Assembly: GCA_964608915.1 (NCBI GenBank)
Contig: CAZSQA010000015.1
Location: 67,902-131,901, forward strand
Length of the DNA: 64,000 bases
Direction: 5' to 3'
From: QWQI01 sp964608915
GTDB taxonomy: Bacteria; Planctomycetota; Planctomycetia; Isosphaerales; Isosphaeraceae
Numbering within the stretch: the first letter of the stretch is position 1; the number at the start of each line of letters is the position of its first letter. Under the pieces are notes generated by a model that worked only from the letters and a program-made list of their open reading frames with translations, was not told the origin of the DNA and ran no database searches. A program made the translations under genes and the position numbers. Positions 52,890 to 61,272 of this stretch are shown one piece after another.

Positions 52890-53525
52890 TCAGGCCAGGT
52901 CGATCGACCACTGGCTGTTTTCCAGAAACACCCGCCAGCTCTGATACTTGCGGCTGCTCAGCTTGGTCGTCAGGAGCGGGCTCGTGCGCGGCCGCTCGGG
53001 TGTCTTCGCCAGAGGCATGCCCGCGTCGCGAGGAGTTCGGCCACCTTTGCGTACATTGCAGCGCAGGCAAGCCGTGACGATATTCTCCCAATTCGCCGGG
53101 CCGCCGCGGCTGCGCGGGATGACGTGGTCCATCGAGAGTTCGTGCGGCGCGTATTTCTTGCCGCAATACTGACACTTGTTGCCGTCCCTCGCGAAGAGAT
53201 TGCGCCTGTTGAACTTGACGCGCTGCCGGGGCAGGCGGTCGAAGTCCAGAAGCCGCACGATTCTCGGAGCTTCGAGTTCGAACCTCACGGAACGCAGCAC
53301 GTCGTCGTCGGGATCCCAACGGCCCGTGCGCACGAGCGATCGCTCGAGCCAGCGATCGAAGGTATATGATTCGAAGTAGCCTTCCTCCTGAACGTGCACG
53401 ACTTCGGCATCGCCCTTGTACAACATGGACAATGCCCTGCGGACAGAGATCACCTGCACTGCCATGTACAAGCGATTCAACACGAGCACGTTGGCCTGCA
53501 AAGCTGCGGAAGAGACGGAACTCAT
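52890..53525 (-). CDS. HNH endonuclease
   Basis: A 211-residue protein. The N-terminal half (QANVLVLNRLYMAVQVISVR; RALSMLYKGDAEVVHVQEEG) is the extension found in a widespread planctomycete/cyanobacterial HNH family. The nuclease core has two CxxC zinc pairs and the catalytic His: GNKCQYCGKKYAPHELSMDH and VIPRSRGGPANWENIVTACL, then RCNVRKGGRTPRDAGM. It would nick or cut DNA. No restriction, toxin-antitoxin or mobile-element partner is adjacent, so a housekeeping or repair role is more likely than defence. Start at 53525 with GAGG about 11 nt upstream. Confidence 0.9.
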   Translation of the reverse strand: MSSVSSAALQANVLVLNRLYMAVQVISVRRALSMLYKGDAEVVHVQEEGYFESYTFDRWLERSLVRTGRWDPDDDVLRSVRFELEAPRIVRLLDFDRLPRQRVKFNRRNLFARDGNKCQYCGKKYAPHELSMDHVIPRSRGGPANWENIVTACLRCNVRKGGRTPRDAGMPLAKTPERPRTSPLLTTKLSSRKYQSWRVFLENSQWSIDLA

Positions 53526-53868
53526 AGGCTGAGAACCTCTTGCGTCAACGGATCGGGCAATTTGCGAGACGAAGACCTGGAGCGACCTTGCCGCACTTTC
53601 GTTCGAATTCCGTTCGAAGTGCATGTCGTTTCGACGCTGGCGTGCCGTATTCGGTTCGCCGGTCGAATCTGGTTCGTTTCATCGCTCGCAGCAGCGTAGC
53701 GCCGCGAGACGGATCGTCGGCAGCGTGACCGAACGATCGAGCCTGATGTCGATTCCCGCAATCGTGTCGTGATGTCCTGGGCCGGTGCTCCTCCGCAAGT
53801 CAGGGGTCATTGTCAGCTACATGATCAGCTGATACGAAAAACGGGGCCAGAAGACCCCGTCGAGCGAA
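53526..53868. other. Intergenic region between HNH nuclease start and leuB end
   Basis: 343 nt holding the leuB terminator (separate entry) and the presumed promoter of the HNH gene. An open frame reaching 53624 continues the HNH gene upstream, but its translation is not family-like. Nothing else was seen. Confidence 0.4.
53841..53860 (-). terminator. Rho-independent terminator behind leuB
   Basis: ACGGGG / CCCCGT stem with an 8-nt loop, 8 nt behind the leuB stop, followed on the minus strand by TTTTTCG. Confidence 0.75.
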
Positions 53869-54984
53869 TCAGGACAGATCGGAGAAGGCTTGTCTGATCG
53901 CCTCTCCGACCGCCCGGGTCGAGTCTTTGCCGCCCAGATCGGGCGTCTTCACCTTGCCATCGGCCAGGACTTTCGCCACGGCCTTTCGAACAAGATCTCC
54001 GGCGGTCGTCTGACCAAGATGGTCGAGCATCATCGCCACGGTCAGGCATGTCGCGACCGGATTGGCGATCCCCTTGCCGGCGATATCCGGCGCCGAGCCG
54101 TGCACGGGTTCGAACATGCTCGGGAACTCTTTGTCCGGATTGATGTTACCCGAGCCGGCGACGCCCAGGCCACCCTGCAGGACGGCCCCCAGGTCGGTGA
54201 TGATGTCGCCGAACATGTTGGTGGTGACGATCACGTCATAGCGTTCGGGAACGCGGATCATGTGCATGCAGCAGGCGTCGACGTGGTTGTAGTCGGTCGC
54301 GATGTCCGGATAGCCGGCGGCCATTTCGTCGAAGGCCCGCTGCCACAGGTCGTGGGCATAGGTCAGCACGTTGGTCTTGGCCACCATCGTCACCCGGCCG
54401 ATCTTGCCGGCCTTCTTTTCGGCGTCCGACAGTCCTGGAAAGACGCGGCCCGTGCCTCGGCGGCGTGCCAGGTCGAAGGCGTAGCGAAGGACCCGGTCGA
54501 CGCCGAAACGCGTGTTGATGGAAGTCTGAATGGCGACTTCTTCAGGCGTTCCTTTGTAGGTGAAGCCGCCGGCACCGACGTAAAGGTCTTCGTTGTTCTC
54601 CCGCACGACGACCATGTCGATCTTTTCGGGAGTGGCGTTCTTGACAGGCGTATCGACGCCCGGATAGAGCTTGATCGGCCTGAGATTGATGCATTGCCGG
54701 AACGAAAACCGGAGGTCGAGCAGAAGCCCCCGTTCGAGCACGCCCGGGGGCACCTTCGGCGTTCCGACGGCGCCGAGAATCACGGCATCGCACGCCCGCA
54801 CGGCTTCCTTTTCGGCGGCGGGAAGCACTTCGCCGGTACGCAGATAACGTTCGCCGCCCAGATCGAAAGGCACGGTCTCGACCTGGAACCCGCATCGGCG
54901 GGCGACCAGTTCCAGAGTCTCCACTCCTTCACGAACGACTTCAGGTCCGACACCGTCGCCCGCGATGACACCGATCTTGAACAC
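53869..54984 (-). CDS. leuB: 3-isopropylmalate dehydrogenase
   Basis: A 371-residue enzyme of leucine synthesis oxidising and decarboxylating 3-isopropylmalate with NAD+. It begins FKIGVIAGDGVGPEVVREGV. Family elements: ACDAVILGAVGTPKVPPGVL, LDLRFSFRQCINLRPIKLYP (substrate Arg residues), VVRENNEDLYVGAGGFTYKG, VAKTNVLTYAHDLWQ (catalytic Lys), IVTTNMFGDIITDLGAVLQGG (metal Asp residues), and FEPVHGSAPDIAGKGIANP (NAD site). Some features resemble tartrate/isocitrate relatives, but leuC and leuD 3 kb away support LeuB. The start is a GTG at 54984 with GGAG 10 nt upstream; the open frame to 55125 is not family-like. Confidence 0.9.
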   Translation of the reverse strand: MFKIGVIAGDGVGPEVVREGVETLELVARRCGFQVETVPFDLGGERYLRTGEVLPAAEKEAVRACDAVILGAVGTPKVPPGVLERGLLLDLRFSFRQCINLRPIKLYPGVDTPVKNATPEKIDMVVVRENNEDLYVGAGGFTYKGTPEEVAIQTSINTRFGVDRVLRYAFDLARRRGTGRVFPGLSDAEKKAGKIGRVTMVAKTNVLTYAHDLWQRAFDEMAAGYPDIATDYNHVDACCMHMIRVPERYDVIVTTNMFGDIITDLGAVLQGGLGVAGSGNINPDKEFPSMFEPVHGSAPDIAGKGIANPVATCLTVAMMLDHLGQTTAGDLVRKAVAKVLADGKVKTPDLGGKDSTRAVGEAIRQAFSDLS

Positions 54985-55477
54985 GACGAACCACTCCGGC
55001 TGCAAAAGGATCCGACACGGTAGGAGACCTGGGTGCCAGGAATGCCTGAACGGCACCTGACGGCGACTCGTAATTCCTGAATGCGAAAAGATTTCCGCAC
55101 TTACCGGAACAGAGTCAGGGATCATTCTATCAACTTCGCGCGGGGATTTCGACTGGACGAGACCGATTTTTGATTCCGGCCGACGTTTCGGTCGTTTCGC
55201 ATCGCACTTGGCTTCGCTTCGTCAGCCGAAACCCGAAATTTGTGAGACGGCGATGCGGTCTCATGATGAAATATGTCGAAGAAACCCGTTTTCCGTTCCG
55301 CTCATAGCGATTTTCCGGATTCCCCCCTGCGATTCTCGTCTCAGGATTCGTACAATAATGGTTATGAAGTGATGGCAAACCGTCGGCTGCTCGATTCCGG
55401 GACTTCGACGGTGCTTGCGTAATGGACCGGTACCTGGACATTCGCCAGGCGATGCGCTGCTTCGAAGCGATGACTCG
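54985..55477. other. Divergent intergenic region between leuB and the kinase gene
   Basis: 493 nt that must contain both promoters. AT-richer sequence with TACAAT around 55351 could be a -10 element for the kinase gene. No leader peptide with leucine codons, T-box or other attenuator was recognised upstream of leuB. Confidence 0.4.
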
Positions 55478-56809
55478 ATGGGTGTGGAGCGATCGGGCTT
55501 GACGACACCTTCGGAAGTGAATACGGGCGAAGTTCCCGGCACGAGAAGCGCCAAGGATCCGCTGGCACAGCTGGAACGGGCGCTCCTCGCCCGTGGCCTG
55601 GCATCGCACGAAGACCTCAACAAGGCACGATTGAGCCTCACCGTCGCCGATCCGATGAATTCGGATCTCGGCAACGGCCCGACGGGCACGGCCTTTCTGA
55701 ACACGCTCGTCACGCGGGGCGTCATTACGACGGCACAATCCGAACGCCTCGGCCGGGAGCTCGTCAGCGACACGCCGAAGCGTATCGACATTCCCGGCTT
55801 TCAGGTGCTCGAGCGCATCGGCCGCGGCTGCATGGGAGTGGTTTACAAGGCCCGGCAGACGAGCGTCGACCGCATCGTGGCCGTGAAGATCCTGCTGCCC
55901 AGCCTCGCCAAACACCCTTCGTATGTCCAGAGATTCGTGCGTGAAGCCAAAATGGCGGCGGCCCTGTCGCACCCGAACCTCGTGAGCGTCATCGACGCCG
56001 GGTCCGCCAACGGCCTGTATTATTTCGTGATGGAATACGTCGACGGAAAAACTGTCGGCGAAAGGCTGCACGATATCGGCCGGTTCGACGAAAAAGAGGC
56101 CCTGCACATCGCCCTGGACGTCGCCGAAGCGCTTCAGCACGCCAATGAACAGGGGCTGATCCACCGCGACGTCAAGCCGGACAATATCATGATCCACCGG
56201 GACCGGGCCAAGCTGGCCGATCTCGGTCTGGCCCGGCCCACGACGGACGAACGCTGGGCACTGGCCGAAGCGGGGCTGGCCGTCGGCACGCCGTTCTACA
56301 TCAGCCCCGAGCAGGCACGCGGCGAAGTGCAGATCGACATCCGCACCGACCTATATAGCCTGGGGGCGACTCTCTACCACATGGTCACCGGCCGGCCTCC
56401 CTTCCAGGGCGAGACTTCCGCCGAAGTCACTCGCCAGCATGCGGACCTGAACGTGACCGCACCGCCGCCGGACCACATGAACGACGCCATTTCCAGCGGT
56501 TTCGGAGTCGTCGTCGAAACCCTGCTTTCGAAGGACAGAAAGCTGCGATATCAGCAGCCGCGCGACCTCATTCACGACCTCAAGAATCTCATCGCCGGCC
56601 AGCCCCCCGATATCGCCCAGCAATCGGTCAGCGACTACGGGAACCTGCGCGAGGGCGAAAGCCTGGACGGCACGGACCAATTGCTCGAATTGCAGATGGA
56701 GCTGGAGTCGCGCGAAACGCGCATCCGCCAGCTCGTCCAGTGGAACAGTGCCCTCGCGATTCTCTCTGGCCTCCTGGCTCTCGTCACCATCGCCGCGATT
56801 TTGATCTGA
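55478..56809 (+). CDS. Ser/Thr protein kinase with C-terminal membrane anchor
   Basis: A 443-residue Hanks-type kinase. Residues about 1-108 are a helical N-terminal region (LAQLERALLARGLASHEDLN; TLVTRGVITTAQSERLGREL) resembling the planctomycete kinase pre-domain. The catalytic domain has the Gly loop VLERIGRGCMGVVYKARQTS, VAVKILLP (ATP Lys), the catalytic loop LIHRDVKPDNIMIHRD, DLGLARP in place of DFG, and FYISPEQARGEVQIDIRTDL (APE variant SPE). After the kinase lies a short coiled coil (QLLELQMELESRETRIRQLV) and a terminal span (SALAILSGLLALVTIAAILI), so it is tail-anchored with the kinase in the cytosol. It has no extracellular sensor. Confidence 0.93.
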   Translation: MGVERSGLTTPSEVNTGEVPGTRSAKDPLAQLERALLARGLASHEDLNKARLSLTVADPMNSDLGNGPTGTAFLNTLVTRGVITTAQSERLGRELVSDTPKRIDIPGFQVLERIGRGCMGVVYKARQTSVDRIVAVKILLPSLAKHPSYVQRFVREAKMAAALSHPNLVSVIDAGSANGLYYFVMEYVDGKTVGERLHDIGRFDEKEALHIALDVAEALQHANEQGLIHRDVKPDNIMIHRDRAKLADLGLARPTTDERWALAEAGLAVGTPFYISPEQARGEVQIDIRTDLYSLGATLYHMVTGRPPFQGETSAEVTRQHADLNVTAPPPDHMNDAISSGFGVVVETLLSKDRKLRYQQPRDLIHDLKNLIAGQPPDIAQQSVSDYGNLREGESLDGTDQLLELQMELESRETRIRQLVQWNSALAILSGLLALVTIAAILI

Positions 56810-57007
56810 TCTCTGCCGAAAAAGCCAATTTGCGTGACACCATTCTGGGAAAAACGTAGCGATCGCAACGATTGCGCCGAGATTGAGTTGCCTTTGGGGA
56901 ACATTTGACTGAAATCCATAAGTCCCTGTCTGAAAAAGCTTAAACATGCCAAATGAGGAAAGTCGAAGAGGAGATGACACACCTGTCGTCTTCCTGGAGC
57001 GAACCTC

Positions 57008-57646
57008 ATGTTTCTGCGTTCCGTGCTGGCCATCACGTTGGCCCTTGCCACATGCACCGCTGCCACTGGTGCGGATCTGATCAATACGCTCGATGCCCAG
57101 ACGGGTTTGGGGTCCTGGGGTATGAACGGATTCCGCATGGCGCAGTCGTTCCGTACGACGGCCGTCGATACGATCGTGACCGATGTGACTCTGAAAATCT
57201 TCACCGACGCCACGAGCGGCCAGTTCCGAATCGCGATTTTCGATGCGACTGGAGATGCGGGACGGCCCGGCGCGCAGGTTGCCGAAATTTTCTCCGATTC
57301 GGTCAACCAACTCCCGACTGGCGGATACACGGATTTCCACATCGGGAATCTCTCCATAAACCTCAATCCCGATCGGCTTTACTACGTCGTCGGCAATGCG
57401 ACGCCGCTGAACGACGTGGATAAGTTCGTCTATTGGCAATACACCGATTCCCCACCACCGGGGAGCCACGGGGACACTTCGATTTACTGGCAAAGCTTCG
57501 ACGGATCGACCTGGCGTGACGAATATGTCGGTTCGCCGCAGTTGATGCGCGTGGTCGCCGTTCCGGAACCTGGCACCTATGCTCTCGCTGGCCTGGGCGT
57601 GCTCGTCCTGGGTGCGTTCGGCAGGCGGCGACGTCGCAAAGCCTGA
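57008..57646 (+). CDS. PEP-CTERM exported protein
   Basis: A 212-residue protein with an N-terminal signal (FLRSVLAITLALATCTAATG) and a beta-sandwich-like body (DVTLKIFTDATSGQFRIAIF; LSINLNPDRLYYVVGNATPL). The C-terminal sorting signal is VVAVPEPGTYALAGLGVLVL, then GAFGRRRRRKA: VPEP, a membrane span and a basic end. This motif is processed by an exosortase and directs surface or exopolysaccharide-associated localisation. GGAG lies 8 nt before the ATG. No exosortase gene is in the window. The body function is unknown. Confidence 0.9.
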   Translation: MFLRSVLAITLALATCTAATGADLINTLDAQTGLGSWGMNGFRMAQSFRTTAVDTIVTDVTLKIFTDATSGQFRIAIFDATGDAGRPGAQVAEIFSDSVNQLPTGGYTDFHIGNLSINLNPDRLYYVVGNATPLNDVDKFVYWQYTDSPPPGSHGDTSIYWQSFDGSTWRDEYVGSPQLMRVVAVPEPGTYALAGLGVLVLGAFGRRRRRKA

Positions 57647-57700
57647 CTGGTTTTCGTCCGTGACCCGAAATCGAAGTCGATCTCGACACGTGATTTCAAC

Positions 57701-57735
57701 GAACGATCGGCGGCCGAAACGGTTGCCGATCGTTC
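57701..57735 (+). terminator. Hairpin terminator behind the PEP-CTERM gene
   Basis: A perfect 11-bp stem (GAACGATCGGC and its complement), 13-nt loop, 54 nt after the stop, followed by GCGTTTCTTCGG. The T-tract is weak. Confidence 0.6.
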
Positions 57736-57860
57736 GCGTTTCTTCGGCGACTCGGCTTCGGCTTTCGGGGCAACCGTGATTTCGGTGAGCGGAACGAGAT
57801 CCAGCGGGTGCATTCACGCCCTGGCGAAGTTCTCCTGAATCTCACTTCTCACGTCGAAGT

Positions 57861-57889
57861 TTCCATTGCCACACCCGTTTCACTATAAT
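57861..57889 (+). promoter_or_regulatory. Probable leuC promoter
   Basis: A consensus TATAAT at 57884-57889, with TTCCAT at 57861-57866 at the ideal 17-nt spacing. It lies about 70 nt before the leuC GTG in a region otherwise richer in GC. Confidence 0.5.
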
Positions 57890-57960
57890 ACGGGTTCAGT
57901 CTTCACGCGATCGTGCCGAATCAGGCCTTTCGCCATTGCCACCGGGAGTTTCATAGCACC

Positions 57961-59364
57961 GTGTCCGCCACATTGTTCGACAAGGTCTGGTCCCGTCACG
58001 TCGTCAACCGCACGGAAGAAGCGACTCTTCTTTTCGTCGATCGTCACCTGGTTCATGAAGTGACGAGCCCCCAGGCGTTCGACGGCATGCGTCTTTCAGG
58101 CAGAAAAGTCCGTCGCGCGGATCTCACTTTCGCCACACCGGACCACAACGTTCCGACCGATAACCAGTTCGACATTCGTGACCCGCTCTCGCGCCGGCAG
58201 GTGGACACCCTGCGCGCGAACTGCAAGGAATTCGGAATTACGCTGCTTGACATCGGTTCGGGCCGTCAGGGCATCGTTCACGTCGTCGGCCCCGAACTGG
58301 GCCTGACGCTGCCCGGCCTGACGATGGTCTGCGGCGACAGCCACACGTCGACTCACGGCGCGTTCGGGGCCCTGGCTTTCGGCATCGGCACGAGCGAAGT
58401 CGAGCACGTTCTGGCCACGCAGACGCTCTGGCAGGGCCGCAAGCCGAAAAGCCTCGGCGTGGAGGTCACCGGCACCCTGGCGCCAGGCCTCGAACCGAAG
58501 GACATCATCCTGGCGATCATCCGTAAAATCGGCACCGGTGGCGGCACAGGCCACGTGATCGAATACTACGGACCCGCGATCCGGGCATTGACGATGGAAG
58601 GCCGGATGACGGTCTGCAACATGTCGATCGAAGGCGGAGCCCGCGCGGGCATGATCGCCCCGGACGACGTGACGTTTCAGTACATTTCGGCCGTCGACCG
58701 GCAATACGCCCCCAGAGGCGCGACGCTCGAGGCTGCCATCGCCGACTGGAAAACGCTCGTCACCGAAGACGAAACGGGCTTCGACCGCAAGATCACGATC
58801 GAGGCCGACAAGCTGGTGCCGCAGGTGACCTGGGGCACGAATCCCGGAATGACGGTCGACGTCACGGGCCGTATTCCCGAGCCGCACGAAGTGCCGTTCG
58901 CGACGCCCGATGACGCCCGCCGGTCGCTCGAATACATGGGCCTGACGCCCGGAACGCCGATCTCCGAAGTGCCCGTCGACGTCGTCTTCATCGGCAGCTG
59001 CACCAACGGCCGGATCGAAGACCTGCGCACCGCCGCGAAGGTCCTCAAGGGCCGCAAGGTCGCTCCGAACGTGCAGGTTCTCGTCGTCCCCGGTTCGGAA
59101 AAAGTGCGTGATCAGGCCGTGGCCGAAGGGCTGGACAAGATCTTCTCGGAAGCCGGCGCCGAATGGCGTCAATCCGGTTGCTCAATGTGCCTGGCCATGA
59201 ATCCGGACAAGCTCAAGCCCGGTCAGCGCTCGGCCAGCACATCGAACCGCAACTTCGAAGGCCGTCAGGGCCCTGGCGGACGCACCCACCTGGTGAGCCC
59301 GTCGATGGCCGCCGCGGCCGCCGTCGCCGGACACTTTACGGACGTGCGCAAGCTGTTGTCCTGA
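57961..59364 (+). CDS. leuC: 3-isopropylmalate dehydratase large subunit
   Basis: A 467-residue aconitase-family subunit that, with LeuD, isomerises 2- to 3-isopropylmalate. It starts with GTG and SATLFDKVWSRHVVNRTEEA, the normal LeuC beginning. Active-site elements are ATPDHNVPTDNQFDIRD, VCGDSHTSTHGAFGALAFGI and GTSEVEHVLATQTLWQGRKP. The [4Fe-4S] ligands are in FIGSCTNGRIEDLRTAAKVL and WRQSGCSMCLAMNPDKLKPG. The ending GRTHLVSPSMAAAAAVAGHF is standard. Length equals the family norm. An ATG at 57913 is open but adds non-family residues. leuD follows after 59 nt. Confidence 0.96.
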   Translation: MSATLFDKVWSRHVVNRTEEATLLFVDRHLVHEVTSPQAFDGMRLSGRKVRRADLTFATPDHNVPTDNQFDIRDPLSRRQVDTLRANCKEFGITLLDIGSGRQGIVHVVGPELGLTLPGLTMVCGDSHTSTHGAFGALAFGIGTSEVEHVLATQTLWQGRKPKSLGVEVTGTLAPGLEPKDIILAIIRKIGTGGGTGHVIEYYGPAIRALTMEGRMTVCNMSIEGGARAGMIAPDDVTFQYISAVDRQYAPRGATLEAAIADWKTLVTEDETGFDRKITIEADKLVPQVTWGTNPGMTVDVTGRIPEPHEVPFATPDDARRSLEYMGLTPGTPISEVPVDVVFIGSCTNGRIEDLRTAAKVLKGRKVAPNVQVLVVPGSEKVRDQAVAEGLDKIFSEAGAEWRQSGCSMCLAMNPDKLKPGQRSASTSNRNFEGRQGPGGRTHLVSPSMAAAAAVAGHFTDVRKLLS

Positions 59365-59423
59365 GACGACATTCGCACACGACGCCATATCTCACACGAA
59401 ACACTGACAGAAAGATCTCTCGC

Positions 59424-60077
59424 ATGGAACCCTTTCGCACTCACACGGGCCGCATGGCCGTTCTGGACTGGTCCGACGTCAATACGGACCTGATCATCCC
59501 CGCCCGCTACCTGAAGCGCATCGAACGCGTCGGTTACGGGCCCCTGCTCTTCGCCGACAAAAAGTATGTCGCTGGCGGTGCCCCGCAGCCCGACGAACCG
59601 GATAAGCATGGCGCGCTCGATGCGGATTTCCCGCTGAACAGGGCGGATTTCGCCGGGGCGACGATTCTCGTCGTCGGCCCCAATTTCGGCTGCGGCTCGA
59701 GCCGTGAGCATGCCGTGTGGGCCGTGCATCAGGCGGGTTTCAAGGCCGTGATCGCCCCCGTGCCCGACGAAGGCTTCGCGGACATTTTCGAAGGCAACTC
59801 GCTGAACAACGGCCTGCTGGTCGTCGAAATCGCCGAGGCGGACTGGAAAAACCTGGTCGCACTCGGGCAATCTTCGCCGCAGACGAGTATCACCGTCGAC
59901 CTGGAAAAGCAGGTTGTCTCCTACCCGAAGGACGGCGGCAAGGCCGAAGCTTCGTTCTCGATCCCGGAATCGGCCAGGCACCGGATTCTCAACGGCCTGG
60001 ACTCGATCGGCATTACGATCGCCGAAAACGGCCCGGCCATCGACACGTTCGAAAAGACTCGCCCGGCCTGGAGCTGA
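59424..60077 (+). CDS. leuD: 3-isopropylmalate dehydratase small subunit
   Basis: A 217-residue swivelling-domain subunit of isopropylmalate isomerase. It shows HTGRMAVLDWSDVNTDLIIP and ARYLKRIERVGYGPLLFADK, the substrate-recognition loop PNFGCGSSREHAVWAVHQAG, and VIAPVPDEGFADIFEGNSLN. The C-terminal SARHRILNGLDSIGITIAEN is the bacterial LeuD end. ATG at 59424; the frame is open upstream inside leuC, but that is not coding. Forms the LeuCD complex in the cytosol. Confidence 0.96.
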   Translation: MEPFRTHTGRMAVLDWSDVNTDLIIPARYLKRIERVGYGPLLFADKKYVAGGAPQPDEPDKHGALDADFPLNRADFAGATILVVGPNFGCGSSREHAVWAVHQAGFKAVIAPVPDEGFADIFEGNSLNNGLLVVEIAEADWKNLVALGQSSPQTSITVDLEKQVVSYPKDGGKAEASFSIPESARHRILNGLDSIGITIAENGPAIDTFEKTRPAWS

Positions 60078-60119
60078 CCACACGTCGCCTCAGGCAACCG
60101 CACGATCAGGGATCGATCC

Positions 60120-61007
60120 ATGAGGGGCAAAAAAACGGCCAAAAAGGCGGACACCCGGTCTCGCCAAATCGATGTCCTTGATTCCTGGTACGTCCAGGGT
60201 GCCCCCGATGCCCCCGTCGCATGGTACGGGGGCAAAATGTACTATGCCCGCTGGATCATCGAAAGGTTCGCTAACCACAGGGTTTATGTCGAGCCTTTCG
60301 GTGGTGCCGCGAATGTGCTTCTGCGGAAAGCGAAAAGCCAGGTCGAGATTTACAACGACCTTGACTCGCGCATCGTCAATTTCTTCCGTGTGTTACGCGA
60401 TCCGGCGAAGTTCGAGGAATTCCAGCGCAAGTGTGCTCTCACGCCCTATGCTCGCGAGGAATTCGTCCATCTGATCGGCCTGCCTGAGCCTGTGGACGAT
60501 GTCGAACGAGCCTGGTGGTTCTTCGTAAGGTGCCGTCAGGCTCTCGGCGGGCTGGGCATGTCGAAGCTGACGCCGAAAAGCTGGTCCGCCAGCATCCGCA
60601 CCCGGCGTAACCTTCCGGAAGGGGTCAGCAAATATCTTTCGGCCATTGACGGCCTCGAAGAGATCGTCACACGATTCCGGGAAATCATGGTCGAATGCCG
60701 CCCGGCCATCGAAACCTTCGACAAATACGATAGCGGCGAAACGCTCTTTTACGTCGACCCGCCTTATCTGCCTGAAACGCGTCATGCGGGCCTGGCCGCC
60801 ACGTATGGCGTGGAAATGACCCGGGCGGACCATGAGGAAATGCTGCGAGTCATCAAGAACGCGAAAGGCAAGGTTCTTCTCAGCGGCTACGATTCGTCGC
60901 TTTACTCGAAAGCCCTGAAATCCTGGAACCGGGCCGAACAGGTCGGCAAAAGTCACTTGACCAACTCCGGGCAGACTCGTGTCGAAGTGCTCTGGATGAA
61001 CTACTGA
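60120..61007 (+). CDS. D12-class DNA adenine methylase
   Basis: A 295-residue N6-adenine methyltransferase of the Dam/D12 class. The SAM-binding region is VAWYGGKMYYARWIIERFAN followed by VYVEPFGGAANVLLRKAKSQ and EIYNDLDSRIVNFFRVLRD. The catalytic motif is TLFYVDPPYLPETRH (DPPY). The C-terminal part has GKVLLSGYDSSLYSKALKSW. No restriction nuclease or specificity gene is adjacent, so it is probably a solitary methylase; its target is unknown. It begins 42 nt behind leuD and may be cotranscribed, an unusual operon partner. The first 30 residues are basic (KKTAKKADTRSRQ). Confidence 0.93.
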   Translation: MRGKKTAKKADTRSRQIDVLDSWYVQGAPDAPVAWYGGKMYYARWIIERFANHRVYVEPFGGAANVLLRKAKSQVEIYNDLDSRIVNFFRVLRDPAKFEEFQRKCALTPYAREEFVHLIGLPEPVDDVERAWWFFVRCRQALGGLGMSKLTPKSWSASIRTRRNLPEGVSKYLSAIDGLEEIVTRFREIMVECRPAIETFDKYDSGETLFYVDPPYLPETRHAGLAATYGVEMTRADHEEMLRVIKNAKGKVLLSGYDSSLYSKALKSWNRAEQVGKSHLTNSGQTRVEVLWMNY

Positions 61008-61149
61008 TCGGTGCCGGATAGGGAAGTGCGAAAGTCGAAGTCAGGTGAGAGCTTCGGTATCCGAATCACATGATGGAAATTCCGGCTGACTTTGCCTCGG
61101 TTCGGACTGACGGAACCTGGGGCTATTGGTCCGGCCCCAAAATTCCGAC

Positions 61150-61177
61150 TTGGCAAGTTTCGGCGATCTGATATTCT
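61150..61177 (+). promoter_or_regulatory. Possible promoter of the TIGR03009-like gene
   Basis: TTGGCA (61150-61155) and TATTCT (61172-61177) with a 16-nt spacer, about 95 nt before the ATG. Confidence 0.4.
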
Positions 61178-61272
61178 GCCCTCCAGTCCAGCGAATCCCG
61201 GGGTGGTCCGCGCTCACGCGAAGCCGTGAACCGATCGCCCCCAATTGGGTGAAATCAAGGAGGATCGCACCC

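Larger units (their letters stand above)
57647..57960. other. Intergenic region upstream of leuC
   Basis: 314 nt holding the terminator of the PEP-CTERM gene (57701-57735) and the likely leuC promoter (57861-57889), each listed separately. Nothing else was seen. Confidence 0.5.

Noticed and set aside
52890..53525. HNH nuclease as part of a defence or mobile system
   Set aside because: No restriction, toxin, recombinase or terminal repeats nearby, and the N-terminal extension belongs to a widespread chromosomal HNH family.
60120..61007. Adenine methylase as part of a restriction-modification system
   Set aside because: No endonuclease or specificity gene next to it; neighbours are leuD and a TIGR03009-like gene.
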